Source: an uncultured Aquabacterium sp. (lineage in GTDB: Bacteria; Pseudomonadota; Gammaproteobacteria; Burkholderiales; Burkholderiaceae_C). From it: a DNA stretch of 55,130 nucleotides. The stretch covers positions 1 to 55,130 of the forward strand of contig NZ_CAJYGK010000011.1 of the NCBI RefSeq assembly GCF_913773725.1, read 5' to 3'. The position numbers and the translations under genes were made by a program. Below the pieces are notes generated by a model. That model was not told the DNA's origin and ran no database searches. It saw nothing but the letters and a program-made list of their open reading frames with translations. Positions within the stretch are counted from its first letter, which is position 1; the number at the start of each line of letters is the position of its first letter. Below, piece after piece: positions 34,061 to 42,557 of this stretch.

Positions 34061-35692
34061 ATGAGCAAAGACATTGATAGCGCACCTGGCTGGACGCCAG
34101 GACTGCGCGACACTCCCGTGGCGGCCTTGGCCCGCGCGGTTCTCGCGCATCCGGACAAAATCCTGTTCGATTTCAGTGGCGAGAAAACCACCTACGCCGA
34201 GTTCGACGCTCTCAGCAACCGCATGGCCCATGCGCTGCAGGCATTGGGGGTGAAGGCCGGCGCCACCGTCACTTCGCTGTTCGACAACCACCTCGACGCC
34301 GTGGTTCTTTGGATCGCGCTCAACAAGCTGTCCGCCGTGAGCGTTCCGTTGAACACGGCGCTCAAGGGCGAGTTCCTGCGCCACCAGGTGGCCGACTCGG
34401 GGGCCGAGATCGTGGTGTGCGATGCGGCCTACGCTCCGCGCCTGTTCGAGGTGGCCGGGCACCTTCAAGGCATTAGGCGCCTGTTGGTGCGCGGGGTTGT
34501 GGAAAATGGGTGTCCAGACGTTGGTTTTGCCATCGAAAGCCTTGACGATCACCGGGGGCACGACACCACGCCCCTGGCCGAGCTGCCCGATCCGGCCGCG
34601 CTCAACGCCCTGATCTACACGTCCGGGACAACAGGGCCTTCTAAGGGCTGCATGATCAGCGGCAACCAGATGTGCCATGTGGCGCGCCTGCTCCTGCGGG
34701 ATGCGCCGTTCGGCCCGAACGATGTGCTGTGGACCCCGTTGCCGCTGTTCCACATGAACGCGATCGCGACCGGCGTGGTGTCCACGCTGCTGGTGGGTGG
34801 AACGATCTCGATCGCTCCACGGTTCTCGGTCAGCGGCTTCTGGCCTGCCGTGGAGGCATCCGGGGCCACCGTGGTGTCCATCCTGGGCGCCCTGGGTACG
34901 CTGCTGGCCCAGGCACCGGACAATGACGCGATGAGGCGCTGCTTCGGCCAGATCCACACGGTCAAGGGCAATCCGTTCACGGAAGACATCAAGGCGATGT
35001 GGCGCACCCGCTTCGGCGCGCGCCACATCGGCTCCAACGCCTACGGCCTGACGGAGGCGCTGATCACGTCGGTGCCAGCCGGCGAGCCGGTTCCTCCAGG
35101 CTCGTCGGGACGGTGCGCTCCCGAGTTCGACGTGCGCATCTTCGACGACCAGGACAATCCGCTGCCGCCCGGGCAGGCCGGCGAGGTTGTGTGCCGGCCC
35201 CTGCATCCCGACATCATGTTCAAGGGCTACTGGCGCCGGGCCGAGGACACGCAGAAGGTGATGGGGAACATGTGGTTCCACACGGGAGACATTGGCAAGT
35301 TCGACGAGGCCGGGTTCTTCTACTTCGTGGACCGCAAGAAGGACTATCTGCGCCGGCGGGGGGAGAACATCTCCAGCTTCGAGATGGAATCGGCGATCCT
35401 GCAGCATCCCGACATCGAGCAGGTCGCGGTTCATGCCGTGCGGTCGAATCTGGGCGAGGACGACCTGAAGGTCACCGCCAAGCGGGTGGCGGGTGCCCAA
35501 CTCACCGAAGAGGCCCTGTGCCGCTGGATGGTGGATCGGGTGCCTTATTACGCCGTGCCCCGTTACATCGAGTTCCGGGTCGAACTGCCGGTCAATCCGC
35601 AGGGGCGGATTCTGAAGTACCAGCTGCGCGATGAAGGGGTGACGCCTGCCACCTGGGACATCGAGTCCTCCACCATCAAAGTGCAGCGCTAG
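34061..35692 (+). CDS. AMP-dependent acyl-CoA ligase (paralogue 1)
   Basis: This 543-residue ANL-superfamily ligase carries the P-loop YTSGTTGPSKGCMIS (about 186-200), the NAYGLTEA motif, the HTGDIGKFDEAGFFYF segment with the adenylate-binding Asp, and the hinge RKKDYLRRRGENISSFEME. The catalytic Lys is near the C-terminus (NPQGRILKYQLR). It makes acyl-AMP, then acyl-CoA. It has the same length and layout as the ligase at 52176-53807, so the two are paralogues. It follows the FAH gene and is 12 bases before an SDR gene. An acid substrate with a ring or long side chain is likely, but not shown. Confidence 0.93.
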   Translation: MSKDIDSAPGWTPGLRDTPVAALARAVLAHPDKILFDFSGEKTTYAEFDALSNRMAHALQALGVKAGATVTSLFDNHLDAVVLWIALNKLSAVSVPLNTALKGEFLRHQVADSGAEIVVCDAAYAPRLFEVAGHLQGIRRLLVRGVVENGCPDVGFAIESLDDHRGHDTTPLAELPDPAALNALIYTSGTTGPSKGCMISGNQMCHVARLLLRDAPFGPNDVLWTPLPLFHMNAIATGVVSTLLVGGTISIAPRFSVSGFWPAVEASGATVVSILGALGTLLAQAPDNDAMRRCFGQIHTVKGNPFTEDIKAMWRTRFGARHIGSNAYGLTEALITSVPAGEPVPPGSSGRCAPEFDVRIFDDQDNPLPPGQAGEVVCRPLHPDIMFKGYWRRAEDTQKVMGNMWFHTGDIGKFDEAGFFYFVDRKKDYLRRRGENISSFEMESAILQHPDIEQVAVHAVRSNLGEDDLKVTAKRVAGAQLTEEALCRWMVDRVPYYAVPRYIEFRVELPVNPQGRILKYQLRDEGVTPATWDIESSTIKVQR

Positions 35693-35704
35693 AGGAGCAC
35701 CACC

Positions 35705-36472
35705 ATGTCCGTTTCAGAATTGGCCGGCCGCCGCATCCTCATCACCGGAGGGGCCAGTGGCATGGGCGAGGGCCTTGTGCGCTCGCTGACGGGCATGGGG
35801 GCGCTGGTCGTGTCCATGGACCTGAACCGCGAACGCGGCGAAGCCGTTGCCAAGGCGGCGGGAGCACGGGGCTTCATGGAGGTCGATGTGGCCGACGAGG
35901 GCTCGGTTGCGCGCGCGGTCGATGCCGCCTGCACCCGCCTGGGCGGCCTGGATGTGCTGATCCATGCCGCGGGCATCGCGCCGTCTTCGCCGGCGCAGGG
36001 GACCAGTCTGGCGTTGTGGGAAAAGGTCTTTGCTGTCAATGCCACGGGTACCTTCCTGATGAACCGGGCGGTGTTTCCCCATATGAGGGAGCAGGGCGGC
36101 AGCATCATCAACTTCGCTTCCGCAGCCGGCGCGCTGGGGCTCCCCAACAAGTCTGCCTATTCGGCCGCCAAAGGGGCTGTCCTGGCCTGGACCCGCACCG
36201 TGGCCCAGGAATGGGGGCCCTACAACATCCGCGTGAATGCGATCGCCCCGGCCATCTGGACGCCCATGTATGACCAGACCCGTTCCGAAATGAGCCCGGA
36301 GCAACTGAGCGCGCACGATGCGCTGATGGCCAGGGTGATCCCGCTGGGCGGCAAGCTGGGCGACATGGCGCAGGATCTGGTGCCGGTGCTCGCCTTCCTG
36401 GCATCTCCCGGCGCGCGTTTCATGACCGGCCAGATCTTTGCCGTCGATGGCGGGACGCTGATGGTGCGCTGA
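35705..36472 (+). CDS. Short-chain dehydrogenase/reductase
   Basis: This 255-residue SDR has ITGGASGMGEGLVRSL (about 14-29) and the Asp of SMDLN suggesting NAD. HAAG stands in place of NAAG near 88. The catalytic Ser is in FASAAGALG, and the Tyr-Lys pair is in YSAAKGAV near 155. It ends with MTGQIFAVDGG. AGAGGAGCACC precedes the ATG, 12 bases after the ligase stop. It ends nine bases before the convergent ligase gene. It is the last gene of the plus-strand operon. Oxidation of a hydroxyacyl-CoA is the likely task, not proven. Confidence 0.92.
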   Translation: MSVSELAGRRILITGGASGMGEGLVRSLTGMGALVVSMDLNRERGEAVAKAAGARGFMEVDVADEGSVARAVDAACTRLGGLDVLIHAAGIAPSSPAQGTSLALWEKVFAVNATGTFLMNRAVFPHMREQGGSIINFASAAGALGLPNKSAYSAAKGAVLAWTRTVAQEWGPYNIRVNAIAPAIWTPMYDQTRSEMSPEQLSAHDALMARVIPLGGKLGDMAQDLVPVLAFLASPGARFMTGQIFAVDGGTLMVR

Positions 36473-36480
36473 GCCGGTGG

Positions 36481-38118
36481 TCAGGCAGGAGCGGCACCTG
36501 CCAGCGGACGCAGTTCTCCCGCCAGCAGCGCTTGCCGGACTGCAGCGCGGCCGACTTTGCCGGCATCGGTGCGCGGGACGTGCGCGAGGAGTAGGTGCCT
36601 GGGCCGCTTGAAGGAAGCCAGGTGCTGCCCGCAGTACGCCATCAGCTCGGCACGCAACGCCTCCAGCGCGTGCGATGGGGCCGGCTCGCGGGGTTGGACC
36701 AATGCGCAGACACTCTGGCCCCATTCGGGATCCGGCAGTCCCACGACGACTGCGTCGGATACCGAAGGATGCTGCATGAGAACGGCCTCAATCTCGGCAG
36801 GGTAGATGTTGACGCCGCCGGAAAGAATGAGATCGGAGCGGCGGTCGCAAAGGTAGAGCCAGCCTTCCTCATCGAGGTATCCATAGTCTCCCGCGGTGAA
36901 CAGGTCACCGCGCTTGACGGAACGGGTCTTCTGTGGATCGTTGAAATACTCGAAATCGAAGCCATCATTCATGTAGATCAACCCGGGCTCGCCGGCAGGA
37001 AGCTCGGCTCCGCCCTCATCCAGGATGGCGAGCTTGCTGAACGGATACCTGCGGCCCACTGTCCCGGGGCGCCGCAGCCAGTCGTCGCTGCCGACATAGG
37101 TGCCCCCTCCCTCGCTGCACGCGTAGTACTCGTGCAGAACAGGGCCAAGCCACTCGATCATCCGGCGCTTGGTCTCCGGCGGGCATGGGGCAGCCGCGTG
37201 AATGACGGTTCTGAGGCTCGAAAGGTCGTAGCGCTGCCGGATAGCCTGCGGAAGTTGCAGCAGGCGGTGGAACAGGATCGGCACCAGCTGCACGCTGTCG
37301 ATGCGTTCGCTTTCGATCAGGGCGAGCACGCGTTCGCTGTCCCATTTTTCCAGCAGCACGAGCCGATGCCCGAGATGCAGCATCTGGATGGCGCGGGAGC
37401 CGGGAGCCGCGTGGTAGAGCGGCGTGCAGACCAGGTGCGCCCCATTGCCCGCGCGCAGGCCGAACATGCCCGAATAGAGCGGAAGGGTGCGCGCCAATGC
37501 CCCTTCGGGGGGCAATCCTGTCAGCGGCCGCCGAATTCCCTTGGGGCGTCCCGTGGTGCCGGAGGAATAGAACATGGTGCTGCCTGCCAGCCGGTCGCCA
37601 AGAGGGGCGTCGGGCTGCGCGTCCAGCAAGGATTGCAGATCGCGAAAACCCGGTATGTCTCCCGCAACCGCCAGGCGCCCTTGCTCGGGGAGTGCCGCCT
37701 GTCGGGCCGCCTGGCTGGCCGTGGAGGCAAAGCGATGATCGGCAATCAGCACGCGGCTCATGCTGTTGGACAACAGGTAGGCCAATTCTTCGGCCGTCAG
37801 GTGCCAATTCAAAGGCACCAGGTAGGCGCCTATTTGCGAGATGGCGAGCGCGCTCGCCAGCCAGTCGCTGGAGTTCGGCAACAAGACCGCGACGGCGTCG
37901 CCGGTCTTCGCACCGCAGCCGCGCAGCGCATGGGACAGGCGATCGACGCGGTCGCGCAGCTCGCCGAACGTGCTGCAGCCGCCATTGGATTCCGTGATCG
38001 CGATGCGGCTGGGCTGCCGCTCGGCAATTTGCCAGAAGCCCAACGCACCCTCGCAAAGGTAAGCGGGATCGACTGCCGGCATAGGGCTGGCGTTGGCCGG
38101 GGATCTGATTTCAGGCAT
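36481..38118 (-). CDS. AMP-dependent acyl-CoA ligase (third type)
   Basis: This 545-residue ANL ligase has YSSGTTGRPKGIRRPL (about 186-201), EYYACSEGGGTYVG, the FTAGDYGYLDEEGWLYL segment, CDRRSDLILSGGVNIYPAEIE, and the C-terminal catalytic Lys in TDAGKVGRAAV. It differs clearly from the other two ligases here in the P-loop and hinge, so it probably takes another acid. It is three bases downstream of the Bug receptor gene, hence co-expressed with it: uptake followed by activation. An ATG 12 codons downstream is an alternative start. Confidence 0.92.
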   Translation of the reverse strand: MPEIRSPANASPMPAVDPAYLCEGALGFWQIAERQPSRIAITESNGGCSTFGELRDRVDRLSHALRGCGAKTGDAVAVLLPNSSDWLASALAISQIGAYLVPLNWHLTAEELAYLLSNSMSRVLIADHRFASTASQAARQAALPEQGRLAVAGDIPGFRDLQSLLDAQPDAPLGDRLAGSTMFYSSGTTGRPKGIRRPLTGLPPEGALARTLPLYSGMFGLRAGNGAHLVCTPLYHAAPGSRAIQMLHLGHRLVLLEKWDSERVLALIESERIDSVQLVPILFHRLLQLPQAIRQRYDLSSLRTVIHAAAPCPPETKRRMIEWLGPVLHEYYACSEGGGTYVGSDDWLRRPGTVGRRYPFSKLAILDEGGAELPAGEPGLIYMNDGFDFEYFNDPQKTRSVKRGDLFTAGDYGYLDEEGWLYLCDRRSDLILSGGVNIYPAEIEAVLMQHPSVSDAVVVGLPDPEWGQSVCALVQPREPAPSHALEALRAELMAYCGQHLASFKRPRHLLLAHVPRTDAGKVGRAAVRQALLAGELRPLAGAAPA

Positions 38119-38121
38119 GGA

Positions 38122-39105
38122 CTATTCGATCGTGATGCCTGCCGCCCGGATGGCCTGTGCCCAGGCCAGCGTATCGCGCTTTTGCAGGGTGGCAAGCTGG
38201 TCGGGCTTGCCAAGCAGTGGCTGCAGCCCGATGCTGGTAAGGAATGCCTGGCCCTCGGGCGCTTCCAGCACCTCGTTGATCAACTGGTTGAAGCGTTGGA
38301 TTGCGAAGGCTGGCATCCCGGCCTTCCCGTAGAGAGCCAGCCACGCGGAGACGTCGAAATCAGCGACGCCCGACTCCGCGAGGGTAGGAATGTCGCTGGC
38401 GGCGGCGATGCGCGCGCGCGTCGTCACGGCAATTGCACGCAGGCGGCCGGAGCGCACATGTGGCAGGTAGCCCTGAGGGTCGCCAAAGGCGTAGTCAAGA
38501 TGGCCGCCGATGATGTCGGAAACCACCTGGGCCAAGGTCTTGTACGGCACGAAGGTCGCCTGCAATCCCAGGCGCTGCTTGAGAATCTCGCCAGCGAGCC
38601 TTCCGGTGATCGCCGAACTGGCGTAGCTCAACTGGCCCGGCCTGGATTTGACGAAGGCGACGAACTCCTGAAACGTGCTGACCGGCACGCGCGCGGGGTT
38701 GACCACCAGGATGTAAGGCACGGTGGCCATGGAGGCGATCGGCGCGAAATCCTTTTCCGGATTGAATGGGAGGGTTTTGTACAAGCTGACGTTGGCCGCC
38801 TGGGTCGAGGATCCTGTCATCAGGAACTGATGCCCATCGCCTTTCATGCGGGCGACAGCGTCCGCCGCAATGTTGCCGCCTGCGCCAGGCTTGTACTCGA
38901 TGACGAACACGATCTCGGGATGGCGCTTTTGGATCTGCTCGGTGCAGTAGCGAATCAGCCCGTCGATGGCACCGCCACCGGCGTATGCCACCGTGATCGA
39001 GACAGGCTTGGTGGGCCAGATGGTTTGGGCGTAGCCAGGAGCTGCCCATGTCGGGAGTGCACTGGCCGCGAGGCCAAGCATCCGACGCCGGGTCCAGAAA
39101 ATCAT
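38122..39105 (-). CDS. Bug/TctC-type periplasmic receptor with Tat-like signal
   Basis: This 327-residue protein has a signal with twin Arg (MIFWTRRRMLGLAASALP), resembling the Tat consensus. The Bug core follows: WPTKPVSITVAYAGGGAIDG, VIEYKPGAGGNIAADAV, and FNPEKDFAPIASMA. Bug proteins bind carboxylates in the periplasm. Most use Sec signals, so the RR motif is worth noting, although a single RR is not proof. It lies between the aldo/keto reductase gene and the third CoA ligase. The start at 39105 is picked because the upstream frame has no signal-like sequence. Confidence 0.9.
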   Translation of the reverse strand: MIFWTRRRMLGLAASALPTWAAPGYAQTIWPTKPVSITVAYAGGGAIDGLIRYCTEQIQKRHPEIVFVIEYKPGAGGNIAADAVARMKGDGHQFLMTGSSTQAANVSLYKTLPFNPEKDFAPIASMATVPYILVVNPARVPVSTFQEFVAFVKSRPGQLSYASSAITGRLAGEILKQRLGLQATFVPYKTLAQVVSDIIGGHLDYAFGDPQGYLPHVRSGRLRAIAVTTRARIAAASDIPTLAESGVADFDVSAWLALYGKAGMPAFAIQRFNQLINEVLEAPEGQAFLTSIGLQPLLGKPDQLATLQKRDTLAWAQAIRAAGITIE

Positions 39106-39238
39106 GTGGATGTCTCCGTTTCGATTGGCTGGGAGGCCATGCCTGCCATTTTCACTGGTTCCTCCGAGGCTCTTTCGTGCGAGTTCCCCGGACATTTGCC
39201 ATGGATGGGCGGGTTCTCCAGGGGCGCTGGTCTGTCGC

Positions 39239-40351
39239 TCAGCGCCAGCCGCCACTGCGAGCCGCAGGAGGTTCGTCAAAGTGGGGAGGGTGGGGCGACA
39301 CGCTGGCTCCCCCGTGCATGCGCGGCTGAATGGCGCTCAGAAAGTTGTAGGGAAACAGCGGTGGCAACGCGCTCACCTGATCAAGCCGGGTACGGAGTTC
39401 GGAAGGCAACTCGAAGTCCAGCGCGCCCAAGCTGTCCTGCAGCTGTTCGAGCCGGGTGGCGCCCAGGATCACCGAGCTGAGCGCCGGGCGGCCCGACAGC
39501 CAGTTGATGGCCACCCTAGCCATGGGCTGCCCCAATTCATTGGCGACGGATTCGAGCGCGGCGACGATCTCCCAGTTGCGCGGCGTCAGCTTGTTCAGCG
39601 CGGGTGTCGCCACCGCGGCGGTGGCCTTGATGCGCCCAGCCTGCTGTGCTGGTGCCTCCACATTGGGCTGGTACTTGCCGGACAGCAGGCCGCCGCCCAA
39701 AGGACTCCAGGCCACCAGCCCGAGGCCCACTTCCTGGCACATGGCGGGAAACTCGTACTCGATGCCGCGCTGCACCAGCGAATACTCGAGCTGCACCGCG
39801 CAAGGACCTTCGAGGCCATGGTACTGCGCCAGGGTGGTGATGCGCGCGGCATACCAGGCGGGCACGTCCGAGAGCGCCCAGTGGCGGATCTTGCCGGCGC
39901 GCACCAACTGATCCATGCTGCGCAGAACCTCCTCCGCCGGCGTGATGCCATCCCATGCATGGAGGTAGTAGAGATCCACATAGTCCGTCTTCAGCCGCGC
40001 CAGCGAGGCATCCAGGGAACGGATCAGATTCTTGCGGCCGTTGCCCGCGGCGTTCGGGTTGCCTTGCGGGTTCTGGTGATTGAAGCTGTACTTGGTGGCC
40101 AGAACGACGCGATCGCGCATACCCGTTTCCGACATGAATTCGCCCAGCCAGGTCTCGGCGGTGCCTTGCGTGTAGATGTCAGCCGAATCGATGAAATTCC
40201 CCCCGGATGCCAGGTAGGCGTCGAACATCGCGCGTGCGGTCTCCCGATCGCAGCCCCAACCGTTCTCGGTGCCAAAGGTCATGGTACCCAGGGACAGGCG
40301 CGAGACGCGTAAACCGGTACGGCCAAGCAGGTGGTATGTGGTGGGTTGCAT
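39239..40351 (-). CDS. Aldo/keto reductase
   Basis: This 370-residue TIM-barrel protein has the catalytic tetrad: Asp in FIDSAD, Tyr in IYTQGTAE, Lys in LATKYSF and His in YYLHAWD. RVSRLSLGTMTFG stands at the N-terminus, and SVILGATRLEQLQDSL near the C-terminus is the NADPH-binding part. It reduces an aldehyde or ketone. The start MQPTTYHLLG at 40351 is favoured by GAGAG upstream. A GC-rich tail of about 20 residues is atypical. It is first in the minus-strand run AKR, Bug, ligase; it is divergent from the amidohydrolase gene at 40489. Confidence 0.92.
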   Translation of the reverse strand: MQPTTYHLLGRTGLRVSRLSLGTMTFGTENGWGCDRETARAMFDAYLASGGNFIDSADIYTQGTAETWLGEFMSETGMRDRVVLATKYSFNHQNPQGNPNAAGNGRKNLIRSLDASLARLKTDYVDLYYLHAWDGITPAEEVLRSMDQLVRAGKIRHWALSDVPAWYAARITTLAQYHGLEGPCAVQLEYSLVQRGIEYEFPAMCQEVGLGLVAWSPLGGGLLSGKYQPNVEAPAQQAGRIKATAAVATPALNKLTPRNWEIVAALESVANELGQPMARVAINWLSGRPALSSVILGATRLEQLQDSLGALDFELPSELRTRLDQVSALPPLFPYNFLSAIQPRMHGGASVSPHPPHFDEPPAARSGGWR

Positions 40352-40488
40352 CGGGTCTCTCAGGTTCTTGCTGAAATTGAAACACATTGACAATAAGTGT
40401 TCAAACATTAGACTGTGCTGGCTCGGCTGATGTCAAGTCCGGGCGGCTGTCCCGGGGGCCATTCCCCGTCCCATCACCCTGACGACCT

Positions 40489-41508
40489 ATGCTGATCGAC
40501 GCCCACGCCCACCTGCTGACTCCTGGAATGCTCAACCGCCACGATTTCTGGGGGCCTTTCATGAAGATGCAGGGGTTCACCGTCGGGCACTTCGCGCTGG
40601 GAACCAAGCAAAAATCGAAGGCCACCTCGGACCAGCAGGCGGAGGCGAACCTGCTGGCAAAGATGACGCATGCCGCGCGCCGCGAACTGATGGCCCAGCG
40701 CGGCGTGGACCAGATAGTGGTGTCCACGCCCTCGCATGCATTCATGTACTGGGCGGACGACTTCGGAAGCGAATACGCGCGCATCTGCAATGACGAGATG
40801 TCCGCCTACTGCGCCCAGGACCCGGCGCACTTTGCTTTCTGGGCACACGCCAACCTGGCCGATCCGGTCGCGGCTGCACGCGAGATCGAGCGCGCCGTCA
40901 CGCAACTCGGGGCCAAGGGGGTCTGCGTGGGGGGCGCCAATTTCAAGGGCCTGCAGGCCTATAGCGAGGAATTGTTCCCCGTTTGGGAGGCTGTCACGCG
41001 GCTGGATGTGCCGCTGATGGTGCATGGTTACAACCAGTCCGTATGGTGGGGCGACAAGCATGCGGAAGACCGTTTCGAGACCACCTCGATCGTGGGCGAT
41101 TGCGTCGATGAAACCCTGTTCTTCTGGTACCTGATCTGCGGCGGCGCGCTGGACGTGTTCCCCACACTGAAAACCTACATCAACCACGCCGGTGGCATGG
41201 CGGTGTTCCAGCTCGGGCGCCTGGCCGAGCTGAACAAGTCGATGGCGCCCGACGCACGCAACAAGCGCCCGTTCATGGACTACCTGTCCAACTTCTGGTT
41301 CGACCTGGACGTGCACCATCCGGCGCTGCGCCGCGCCGTGGTGGAGGTGGTGGGCGCCGACCAGGTTCTCTATGGCACCAACTTCGGGGGCGCCTACGAC
41401 AATGGCGACCTGACCGCCGGACTGGGCCTTTCTGACGCCGATGTGGCCAAGATCCGCAGCGGGAATGCGCGCCGCCTGCTGAAACTCGATACCTCCGTCG
41501 CGGCATGA
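40489..41508 (+). CDS. Amidohydrolase-2 (ACMSD-like) family protein
   Basis: This 339-residue TIM-barrel protein begins MLIDAHAHLL, with the HxH metal site. LMVHGYNQ follows in mid-protein, INHAGG near residue 230 and LYGTNFGGAYDN near 290, where the last Asp usually sits. This is the amidohydrolase-2 pattern (decarboxylases and hydrolases, such as ACMSD and gamma-resorcylate decarboxylase). A non-oxidative decarboxylase or ring-opening hydrolase is plausible. It overlaps the EamA transporter gene by four bases (ATGA). Confidence 0.88.
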   Translation: MLIDAHAHLLTPGMLNRHDFWGPFMKMQGFTVGHFALGTKQKSKATSDQQAEANLLAKMTHAARRELMAQRGVDQIVVSTPSHAFMYWADDFGSEYARICNDEMSAYCAQDPAHFAFWAHANLADPVAAAREIERAVTQLGAKGVCVGGANFKGLQAYSEELFPVWEAVTRLDVPLMVHGYNQSVWWGDKHAEDRFETTSIVGDCVDETLFFWYLICGGALDVFPTLKTYINHAGGMAVFQLGRLAELNKSMAPDARNKRPFMDYLSNFWFDLDVHHPALRRAVVEVVGADQVLYGTNFGGAYDNGDLTAGLGLSDADVAKIRSGNARRLLKLDTSVAA

Positions 41509-42398
41509 CGGGTTTTGTCCTGAGCCGACGCCAGGTCTGGCTGCTCGTGTTCGTCACCCTGTTCTGGGGGGTGAACTGGCCCATCATGAAATCAGCCGTC
41601 AGCGCCTATCCCGCGATGGCATTCCGGGCCTGGTCCATGGTACTGGGCCTGCCGTGCCTGTGGGTGGGGCTGAAGCTGCTGCGGGTTCCCCTGCAGGTGC
41701 CACGACGGTACTGGGGCGAGTTGCTGCTGCTGGCAACCACCAACATGGTGGCCTGGCACCTGTGCCTGATGTGGGCCCTGCCGGGCCTGAGTTCCGGGCG
41801 GGCGGCGATCATCGGCTACACCATGCCCGTGTTTTCGGCGCTCTGGGGCATGTTGCTGTATCGCCAGCGCCTGTCCCGGCCGCAATGGGTGGGCGTGGGG
41901 AGCGCGACTGCAGGCGTGGTGTTGCTGCTGTGGCATGAGTTCTCGCGCCTCAGCGGGGTTCCCTTGGCCGGGCTCACCCTGCTGGCCGGAACCGCGGTGT
42001 GGGCCCTGGGAACCCAGCAACTGCGGCGTAGCGCCATGGATGTGCCTGTGCTCGCGATCGGGTTCTGGATGACGGCGATCACGGCAGTCGCGGTTCTGCT
42101 GTATGTGGGGATCACCGATGGCCTGCCCGCGAACCAGCCCTCGCCAGGGGTCTGGGCAGCGATCGCCTACAACGCACTGTTGATTTTTGGGTTTTGCCAC
42201 GTGGCGTGGTTCGCCCTGGCCCGCGCCTTGCCGCCAGTCGCAGCGAGTGTCAGCATTTCCCTGATCCCCGTGCTCGGGCTGCTGTCGGGCGCGCTGTGGC
42301 TGAACGAGGCGCTGCATTGGCAAGACGGGGCCGCGGTGCTCTTGATCATGCTGGCGATTGGCGTTGCCTTGCATCCGGCGGGAACGGAGACTTCTTGA
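41505..42398 (+). CDS. EamA/DMT family transporter
   Basis: This 297-residue protein has about ten hydrophobic spans in two EamA repeats of about 140 residues each. The first has TLFWGVNWPIMKSAV and AIIGYTMPVFSALWG; the second repeats a similar pattern, AASVSISLIPVLGLLSGAL. Members export or import small metabolites. It is translationally coupled to the preceding amidohydrolase gene and may move its substrate or product. The end is 159 bases before the Rieske alpha gene, which has its own promoter. Confidence 0.9.
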   Translation: MTGFVLSRRQVWLLVFVTLFWGVNWPIMKSAVSAYPAMAFRAWSMVLGLPCLWVGLKLLRVPLQVPRRYWGELLLLATTNMVAWHLCLMWALPGLSSGRAAIIGYTMPVFSALWGMLLYRQRLSRPQWVGVGSATAGVVLLLWHEFSRLSGVPLAGLTLLAGTAVWALGTQQLRRSAMDVPVLAIGFWMTAITAVAVLLYVGITDGLPANQPSPGVWAAIAYNALLIFGFCHVAWFALARALPPVAASVSISLIPVLGLLSGALWLNEALHWQDGAAVLLIMLAIGVALHPAGTETS

Positions 42399-42483
42399 AG
42401 GCGCCTTTCATGGCCAGTCCCCCCTGGTAATTTGCGATAGATCAACAGGGCAGGCGTTTCGGCTTCGGGTAAACCTCTAGAAG

Positions 42484-42514
42484 TTGAACACAAATAGAAA
42501 AACTGTCCTAAATT
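42484..42514 (+). promoter_or_regulatory. Predicted promoter of the first Rieske operon
   Basis: TTGAAC at 42484-42489 and TAAATT at 42509-42514 (or CTAAAT one base earlier) lie in an AT-rich island 44 bases before the alpha-subunit ATG. The 18- to 19-base spacer is slightly long. The AT-rich run stands out against the GC-rich surroundings. Confidence 0.4.
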
Positions 42515-42557
42515 GTCTCCATGCCGGCAATCGTGCCGGTCCCAAGGAGACGATGAA

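Noticed and set aside
36595..39480. A 961-codon open frame on the plus strand
   Set aside because: It lies antisense to the third CoA ligase and the Bug gene, both of which have clear family motifs; codon bias explains the open frame.
40387..40404. Palindrome TTGACAATAAGTGTTCAA upstream of the aldo/keto reductase gene
   Set aside because: Only the outer four bases of each arm match perfectly; the rest needs an insertion, so chance is likely.
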